Shown one piece after another: positions 9,662-14,470 of a DNA stretch of 14,470 bases. How positions within the stretch are numbered: the first letter of the stretch is position 1; the number at the start of each line of letters is the position of its first letter. Below the pieces are notes generated by a model that ran no database searches, had not been told where the DNA came from, and saw nothing but the letters and a program-made list of their open reading frames with translations. The translations under genes and the position numbers were made by a program. The DNA comes from Cochliopodium minus (lineage: Eukaryota > Discosea > Himatismenida > Cochliopodiidae), in NCBI GenBank assembly GCA_024220525.1, contig JAMYWO010000522.1, forward strand, positions 1-14,470, in the 5' to 3' direction.

Positions 9662-10354
9662 ATGAAAGAAGAAAATTTGACAACAGTAAAGCATATCTTC
9701 ATGGAAGATCCCAAATTCAATTGTTTTGGATGTTCCTCCAGAAATCAATTCGGATTGAAGATGAAATACAAATACAATAAGGATAAAGACCAATTACATG
9801 GAAATATAATCCTTGATGAACACCATTCAGGGTAAATTTAAATTTTATTTATAATTTTGAAAAAAAAAAAATTATAATTTTTATAATTTCAAAATTAGAT
9901 TCGTTGGACTAGCACACGGAGGGATATTGGCTACATTGATGGACGATTCTGCTTTTTGGGCTTTATTTCACAAGTTCAAAAGGTTAGCTTTCACCACTGC
10001 ATTGAAGGTGGAGTACAAGAACATGTGCAAGATAGGAAAAAACTTGCAAGTGATTTCAAAGGTGTAAAAAAAAAATAATAAAAAAATAAAAAAAAAATTC
10101 AAACGAAAAAACATTTAATTAAATTTTTAATAAATTTTTTTTTTTTTTAAAAGGTTAACTTAAAAGAAAAAAAAAGCACAAATTTGGTTGATGTGGATGT
10201 ATTTATTTATGACGGAGAGAGTTTGTGTGTTGTTGGGAAAGTAAACTACATTTTTCCAAAGAGGCAGGTAATGGTCAACTTTTTGAAGGGGTTTCCAAAG
10301 TTCTACGAAAGGTACATTGATGGGGAAGATTCTTACATTGAATCTAAACTTTGA
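9662..10354 (+). CDS. PaaI/THEM-type hotdog-fold acyl-CoA thioesterase (complete, 3 exons, 177 aa)
   Basis: Exons 9662-9831, 9899-10061 and 10154-10354, in phase, stop TGA. Predicted to hydrolyse an acyl-CoA (or related thioester) to the free acid and CoA, as in the 4HBT/PaaI hotdog superfamily. The family signature is clear: an N-terminal CFGCSSRNQFGLKMKY (21-36) like the CxxCG..NP.GL element of THEM4-type enzymes, a short beta segment GNIILDEHHSGF, then GLAHGGILATLMDD (60-73) with the HGG turn and the Asp pair that places the likely catalytic acid, and the second beta hairpin TTALKVEYK (90-97). Length matches single-hotdog family members, which act as dimers or tetramers. There is no evident targeting peptide, so it is probably cytosolic. 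The second intron needs donor GTGTAA at 10062; the alternative two bases on gives a stop. Substrate is unknown. Confidence 0.93.
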
Positions 10355-10644
10355 AAGAAATCAGAAAGACATTAAATTTGTTCATAAACACCAAAAATAT
10401 ATTTTTTATTGACTTATTTAATGTGTTTCCTCTCATTTAAAATTTTGACTTTCCAAAGTTTTTTTTTGTTTTCATTTATCATTCCAAATAAAGTTTTCAA
10501 TCAAATAATAATATCTTTTTCAAATTTTAAACGAGTTATAAATTGACCTTCAATAAATGGAGATATAACCTCAAATTTACTATTTTAATTTTCATTTGGT
10601 GATTTATTATAAGAAAATTTAAATTTATAAAAAAAAATAAAAAA
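10355..10644 (+). other. Intergenic region upstream of the RCC1 array
   Basis: 290 bp. The first part is the thioesterase 3' UTR, with AATAAA at 10487-10492; the rest is AT-rich sequence before the array. It is much longer than the 35 and 41 bp spacers within the array, so it is the best candidate for a promoter serving the array. No distinct motif recognised. Confidence 0.5.
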
Positions 10645-11580
10645 ATGAAAAAGATCAGCTTGGATATCATTCAAACCATCTTTTGTTTTATTGTCGTAAA
10701 ACATGAATTTTTTAATTCTTAAGATTTTTACTCTTTTCCTTCCTTTTCAAAATCAATTATAAAAATAGATAATGGAGATTTATATGGAATCTCATTCAAT
10801 TGTTTACAAAGAAAATGGAGATTTGTTGGTTTTTGGTCGTAATGAAAGCGGGCAACTTGGATTGGGAGATGAAATCAACAGAAATACACCCACTTTTTTG
10901 TTGAATGATCTTGATATTGAAGTTATTATTTGTGGAGATAATTACAAAATTTACCACAAGAAAAATGGAGAAGTTTTTGTTTTTGGAAATAAGTAACAAA
11001 AATAAATCTTTTTTCAAAATAAAAAATTTTAAAAATAATTAAATTATATTAAATCAAAATAGAATATTGGATTAGAAGACATTGAAAAATTAAAAAACCA
11101 ACTTTTTTGATGAAAATAGAAAATATAAATATGATCTGAACATCTGAGTACCACACCCTTATTTTAAAAAAAGATGGAGAAATTATTGGTTTTGGATCTA
11201 ATTATAATCAAAAATTAAGCATAGAGATTGATGAAAATGTTCATTTTCTTCCTCAGTCGATAATGAAAGATAACATTCAATTTGTTCTTTGTTTTTACAC
11301 TTGTTCTTTCATTCATTTTAATGATGGAAAAGTTTTGTAAGAGGATATTTTTCTTCAAAAAAATATTCACATGAGTTGATTTTTAGCAATCCTTCTTTGA
11401 TGTTTATTGGATCAGGTGATGTTCTTGAATGGTCTCCTCAAACTCACTCTTTTTTTTCCACATGAAATAAAACAATCTATTCTTGAATTTGTTCTTGTTT
11501 CAAAACATTTCCAAAAGAAAATTGCATCAAAACTTCCAAAATATCTTCTTTTCTTCATCATTCATCTTTCATTTCATTGA
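10645..11580 (+). pseudogene. RCC1-repeat gene copy 1, decayed and internally deleted
   Basis: Relic of the same gene as the intact copy at 11616-12976. Exon 1 relic (ATG at 10645) has lost one base near 10660 relative to copies 2 and 3, so its frame breaks. Exon 2 relic (10769-10992) joins the start of blade 1 directly to blade 4: about 416 bp present in copy 2 (its 11751-12166) are missing, out of frame, with an AT microhomology at the junction (10789-10792). The surviving frame 10772-10996 still encodes KENGDLLVFGRNESGQLGLG. Exon 3 relic (about 11063-11580) has a one-base loss in the A/T tract at about 11085-11098, a TAA at 11338 where copy 2 reads GCAAGA, and indels near 11450-11470. A short RCC1 fragment could still be translated from 10772, but no complete propeller is possible. 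Confidence 0.88.
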
Positions 11581-11615
11581 AAGAAATTTTAAAATTAATA
11601 AAATAAAAAAAGAAA
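11581..11615 (+). other. 35-bp spacer between RCC1 copies 1 and 2
   Basis: Only 35 bp of A/T-rich sequence separate the relic stop of copy 1 from the ATG of copy 2. It ends in an A-rich tract directly before the ATG, as does the equivalent 41-bp spacer (12977-13017) before copy 3. Confidence 0.7.
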
Positions 11616-12976
11616 ATGAATAGGATCAGCAATGGATATCATACCTCACATCTTTTATTTTATTGTTGTAAAATTTTTGTTTTTTTTTATTTTCTCAATA
11701 AATCAACTATTCCTCAACAAATAAAAAGATAATGGAGATTTATTTGGAATGGGAAATAATAGATTTGGTGAATTAGGAATTGGAAAAGAAATTAGAGAAA
11801 CAGATAAACCAATTTTTTTGAAGAATGATAAAAATATAAAATCGATTTGTTTGGGTGATTGCTTATCTTTGATCTTCTATAAAAATGGAGATTTATTTTC
11901 ATTTGGATACAATGAAAATGGAGAATTGGGAATAGGAAATTATGAAAATCAATATGAACCAGTATTGGTGATGAATGATGCAACAATCAAATTTATTTCA
12001 TGTGGGCAAAATCATACAATGATTTACAAAGAAAATGGAGAATTATTGGTGTTTGGGAGTAATTATTATGGAGAATTAGGAATTGGAAATTTAGAAATAG
12101 AAAAACAATCAACTCCACTTTTGTTGATGAAAGATAAAACGATCAAAATGATCAGATTGGGAGGATCTCATTCAATTATTTACAAAGAAAATGGAGATTT
12201 TTTGGTTTTTGGCTGTAATGAAAGTGGACAACTTGGATTGGGAGATGAAATCAACAGAAATACACCCACTTTTTTGTTGAATGATCTTGATATTGAAGAT
12301 ATTGTTTGTGGAACTTCACATACTATTTATCACAAGAAAAATGGAGAAGTTTTTGTTTTTGGAAACAAGTAAAAAAAAAAATAATCTTTTTCTGAAATTT
12401 TTTTTCAAAATTTTAAAACTTTTTGATTTGATAATAATTTAAATTCGTAAAAACAAAAGTTTAGAATTGGAAGAAGACATTGAAAAAATAAAAATACCAA
12501 CTTTTTTGATGAAAATAGAAAATATAAATATGATCAGAACATCTGAGTACCACACCCTTATTTTAAAAAAAGATGGAGAAGTTATTAGTTTTGGATCTAA
12601 CTTTAAACAAAAATTAAGCATAGAGATTTATGAAAATGTTCATTTAATACCTCAGTCAATAATGAAAGATAACATTCAATCTGTTCTTAGTTTTTACACT
12701 TGTTCTTTCATTCATTTTAATAATGGAAAAGTTTTTGCAAGAGGATATTTTTCTTCAAAAAATTTTTCACATGATTTGATTTTTGACAATCCTTCTTTGA
12801 TGTTTATTGGATCAGGTGATGTGTATGAATGGTCTCCTCAAACTCACTCTTTTTTCTCAAATGAAACAAAAAAATCAATTCTTGAGTTTGTTCTTGTTTC
12901 AAAACATTTCCAAAAGAAAATTGCATCTAAACTTCCAAAATATCTTCTTTTTTCTATCATTCAACATTCTTTATAA
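11616..12976 (+). CDS. RCC1-repeat seven-bladed beta-propeller protein, copy 2 (complete, 3 exons, 402 aa)
   Basis: Exons 11616-11667, 11729-12368 and 12460-12976, 1209 nt with stop, all in phase. Exon 1 (MNRISNGYHTSHLLFYC) joins NGDLFGMGNN and so completes blade 1; without it blade 1 has only its second half. Seven RCC1-type repeats of about 50 residues follow, each with the core G..HT.IYKENG.L.VFG.N..G.LG.G. Blades 1-4 are close to canonical, and blades 5-7 progressively lose the GQLGLG turn (FGNNLELEED, FGSNFKQKLS, RGYFSSKNF). Seven blades match a closed RCC1 propeller. A tail of about 50 residues (ILEFVLVSKHFQKK, LPKYLLFSIIQ) looks amphipathic and might be a degenerate F-box- or BTB-associated segment; that is a guess. 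RCC1 propellers bind proteins, chromatin or GTPases; RCC1-type GEF activity cannot be inferred. Codon use is strongly A/T-ending. Confidence 0.92.
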
Positions 12977-13017
12977 ATCAAAAGATATTAATTAAAATTA
13001 AAAAAATTAAATTAAAA
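12977..13017 (+). other. 41-bp spacer between RCC1 copies 2 and 3
   Basis: Between TAA (12974-12976) and the ATG of copy 3 (13018). Too short for an ordinary separate 3' UTR, terminator and promoter, unless control elements lie inside the coding sequence or its first intron. Confidence 0.7.
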
Positions 13018-13437
13018 ATGAAAACGATCAGCAATGGATACAATTCTAAACATCTTTTATTTTATTGTTGTAAAATCTTGATTATTTAATTATTTTTATT
13101 TTCCTCTTTTAATTCTTTTCCTTCTCATAATAAATTATAATACAATGATTTATAAAAAAGATAATGGAGATTTATTTGGATTTGGAGATAATGAATCTGG
13201 TCAATTAGGAATAGGAAAAGAAATTAGAGAAACAGATGAACCAATTTTATTGAAGAAGGATCAAAATATAAAATCAATTTGTTTGGGATATAGTTTTTCT
13301 TTGATCTTCTATAAAAATGGAGATTTATTTTCATTTGGATACAATGAAAATGGGCAATTGGGAATAGGAAATTATGAAAATCAATATGAACCAGTATTGG
13401 TGATGAATGATTCAACAATCAAATTAATTTCATGTGG
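13018..13437 (+). CDS. RCC1-repeat protein, copy 3 (5' part only, cut by an assembly gap)
   Basis: Exon 1 13018-13069 (MKTISNGYNSKHLLFYC) and exon 2 from 13161, which stays open through blade 1 (NGDLFGFGDNESGQLGIG) and blade 2 (GYSFSLIFYKNGDLFSFGYN), and stops at the start of blade 3 (IKLISCG) at the N in 13438. The first two blades are nearly the same as copy 2 (IRETDEPILL against IRETDKPIFL; NYENQYEPVLVMND identical). The bases after the N are A/T filler unlike the copy 2 continuation, so the break is an assembly join and not a natural end. An in-frame Met at 13145 would give a shorter start (MIYKKDNGDLFGFG). The upstream exon is preferred because it matches copy 2 and supplies the missing half blade. 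Whether copy 3 is functional cannot be told. Confidence 0.85.
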
Positions 13438-13438
13438 N
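13438..13438. other. Ambiguous base N, probable contig join
   Basis: The only N in the window. To its left the RCC1 copy 3 exon is open and highly similar to copy 2. To its right the sequence abruptly becomes A/T filler belonging to the intron of a minus-strand myosin gene. Both flanking genes are cut here, so this single N most likely stands for a gap of unknown size. Confidence 0.8.
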
Positions 13439-13643
13439 ATATTAATAACTTTTTATATTACTTTCTTATTTTTTTAATTTTTTTTTATTCAATAATGTTT
13501 TTTTAATTTTTTTTTATAAACATTTTTTATTATATTATTTTTTTTATTTTTGTTTAATTATTTTTTATTATTTTTTATTTTTATTTTTTATTTTTTAAAA
13601 TCAGATTTCATGATTTGTATTTTGATTCATTTTTTTTTTTTAC
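13439..13643 (-). other. Truncated myosin intron right of the gap
   Basis: Follows the GTAAAA donor at 13643. T-rich on the plus strand, with TTTTTTA-type units at about 13560-13598. No further exon is visible before the N. Confidence 0.65.
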
Positions 13644-14143
13644 CTTTATATACAGCTTGAACTTTTTTGATTAGCTTTTCAATGGCAAGATTTCTTTTGA
13701 GTTCCAACTCCAAGTTCTGTTGACCCTTGTACAAAATCATGGTCTTACCCACTTGGATTTGTTTGAGGTCTGCCTTCATTTCGTTGAGGAGAATCATGCA
13801 TGCTTTTTTCTTGTCTTTTTCGTTGATCACTGCCATTTTGTTGACACATTGGAAACGAAAGATGAAGTCACTGTGAGGAAATCTAAATTTTTTTTAAAAA
13901 ATAAAAAATAAAAAATGAAGAAAAATCAAAAAATAAAATCAATAAAGTGAAAAATAAAAAATAAAAAATGAAAAATAAAATGAAAATTTTAAAATAAAAA
14001 TAAAAATATGATTGCAAAAAAAGATTTAAAAAATTTTAATTATATTTAAAGTACCTAAATGGATAACCCTTTTGTCTAATTGCTACTGCTTCCATGACTC
14101 CTGAATATCTCAATTGTGCAAGTGACATGCTTCCATTAAAGCT
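13644..14143 (-). CDS. Second myosin heavy chain: end of motor, converter and start of neck (partial, 2 exons visible)
   Basis: Exons 14143-14055 and 13882-13644 join in phase (AG|A) to give about 109 residues. The first encodes SFNGSMSLAQLRYSGVMEAV and AIRQKGYPFR, the SH1-helix region found near the end of myosin motors. The second encodes the converter (FPHSDFIFRFQ, CMILLNEM, IQVGKTMILYKGQQNLELEL) and ends VQAVYK plus the first base of a Gly codon, which looks like the start of an IQ motif (VQxxxKG) split by an intron. The preceding HFIRCIKPN-type segment is not seen and should lie beyond base 14470; the neck and tail should lie to the left but are lost at the N (13438). It cannot be the same linear gene as the myosin at 1-2778, because that one's N-terminal half is read leftward out of the other end. 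Class undetermined. Confidence 0.92.
13883..14054 (-). other. Myosin intron with A6T-type repeats
   Basis: 172-bp intron between the two visible exons of the second myosin (GTACTT donor at 14054, TTTAG acceptor at 13883). Filled with AAAAAAT/AAAAATG units around 13894-13990. Confidence 0.75.
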
Positions 14144-14470
14144 CTTTAAAAATTCATAAAATTTTTTAAAAAAATAATAAAAATAATTAATGAAATTAAA
14201 AATTGATCAAAATTTTGAAAAATGACTGTTTAAAAAAAAAAAAATAAAGAAAAATAAAAGAAAAAAAATGCGATAAATTAAAATTTTAAAAAATTAAAAA
14301 ACAAAAAATCAATAAAAATAAAAAATAAAATTGATTAAAAAAATTAAAAAAATAAACAAAAAATAATTAAAGATATTAAAATTTTAAAATAAAAAAAAAT
14401 TAAAAATGTACCCCCTTTGAAAGAGAAGTCATATAAACAAAAAAAAGAAAGGTAGATGTATTTGATCAAC
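14144..14470 (-). other. Non-coding stretch at right edge, probably a myosin intron
   Basis: At least 327 bp upstream (on the minus strand) of the SFNGSMS exon. A-rich on the plus strand. The less A/T-pure bit at 14411-14470 gives no myosin-like peptide in any frame, and no phase-compatible exon can be joined to the next one, so I read it as part of an intron that continues outside the window. Confidence 0.55.

Larger units (their letters stand above)
10645..13437 (+). repeat. Direct tandem array of three RCC1 gene copies
   Basis: Three head-to-tail units begin with a shared ~50-bp 5' exon (GATCAGC...ATCTTTT..TTTATTGT, at 10645, 11616 and 13018), a short intron, and AGATAATGGAGATTTAT. Units 1 and 2 also share the exon 3 region (starting 11063 and 12460) almost base for base, including the segment reading TCTGAGTACCACACCCTTAT. 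Unit 1 to 2 spacing is 971 bp (shortened by its deletion); unit 2 to 3 is 1402 bp. Confidence 0.92.

Noticed and set aside
10645-13437. Treating the three RCC1 units as one large gene with many blades
   Set aside because: Copy 2 has a clear stop after a C-terminal tail and copy 3 restarts with the same Met-containing exon; copy 1 also has the tail. Co-transcription remains possible, but not a single protein.
13145-13477. RCC1 copy 3 as a natural 110-aa protein ending just after the N
   Set aside because: The end lies past the N in unrelated A/T sequence, and copy 2 shows how the exon should continue; the stop is an assembly effect.
14412-14470. Possible additional exon of the right-hand myosin ending at a GTACAT donor
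   Set aside because: No frame through it is both open and phase-compatible with the next exon (starting at 14143 or 14141), and the peptides do not resemble the expected myosin segment.
1-14470. tRNA, rRNA, CRISPR, transposase or bacterial-type operon signals
   Set aside because: None seen by eye on either strand; spliced genes and GT-AG introns show a eukaryotic nuclear region.

Overview
The window is nuclear DNA of an intron-rich, extremely AT-rich unicellular eukaryote. Coding exons are islands in introns and spacers that are almost pure A/T, often built from a 7-base A6T-type unit. Genes are split by 58 to 436 bp GT-AG introns. The gene content (an unconventional myosin with a WW domain, ATG8, Asn/Glu-rich coiled-coil proteins, RCC1-repeat paralogues) suggests a free-living amoeboid protist. 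Amoebozoa or an Anaeramoeba-like lineage is my best guess, but placement is not provable from this window.

Layout. (1) 1-2778, minus: N-terminal ~385 residues of a myosin heavy chain in 12 exons, with an N-terminal WW domain before the motor; it runs off the left edge. (2) 2779-3649: divergent AT-rich intergenic region. (3) 3650-4392, plus: complete four-exon ATG8/LC3 gene (119 aa). (4) 4599-9210, minus: unrecognised ten-exon gene for an 833-aa helical, Asn-rich, acidic and coiled-coil protein, convergent with ATG8. (5) 9662-10354, plus: complete three-exon PaaI/THEM-type hotdog thioesterase (177 aa). (6) 10645-13437, plus: head-to-tail array of three RCC1-repeat genes. Copy 1 is a decayed pseudogene lacking three propeller blades. 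Copy 2 is intact (402 aa, seven blades plus a C-terminal tail). Copy 3 is cut off by an N at 13438. (7) 13439-14470, minus: end of the motor, converter and start of the neck of a second myosin, truncated on both sides.

All exon models were assembled by hand from reading frame, splice-site phase and protein family likeness. Phases are consistent across every junction given. In the RCC1 genes a short 5' exon, missed by simple ORF calling, supplies the first half of blade 1. The N at 13438 interrupts one gene on each side, so it is best read as a contig join of unknown size.

The genes do not form an obvious pathway. Myosin (actin-based transport), ATG8 (autophagosome membrane) and the thioesterase (acyl-CoA hydrolysis) are housekeeping-type genes in separate transcription units. 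The RCC1 array is the fast-evolving accessory part: recent tandem duplication, blade deletion, pseudogenisation, and a more AT-extreme codon use than several flanking genes. The 833-aa gene is the largest element here with no assignable family.
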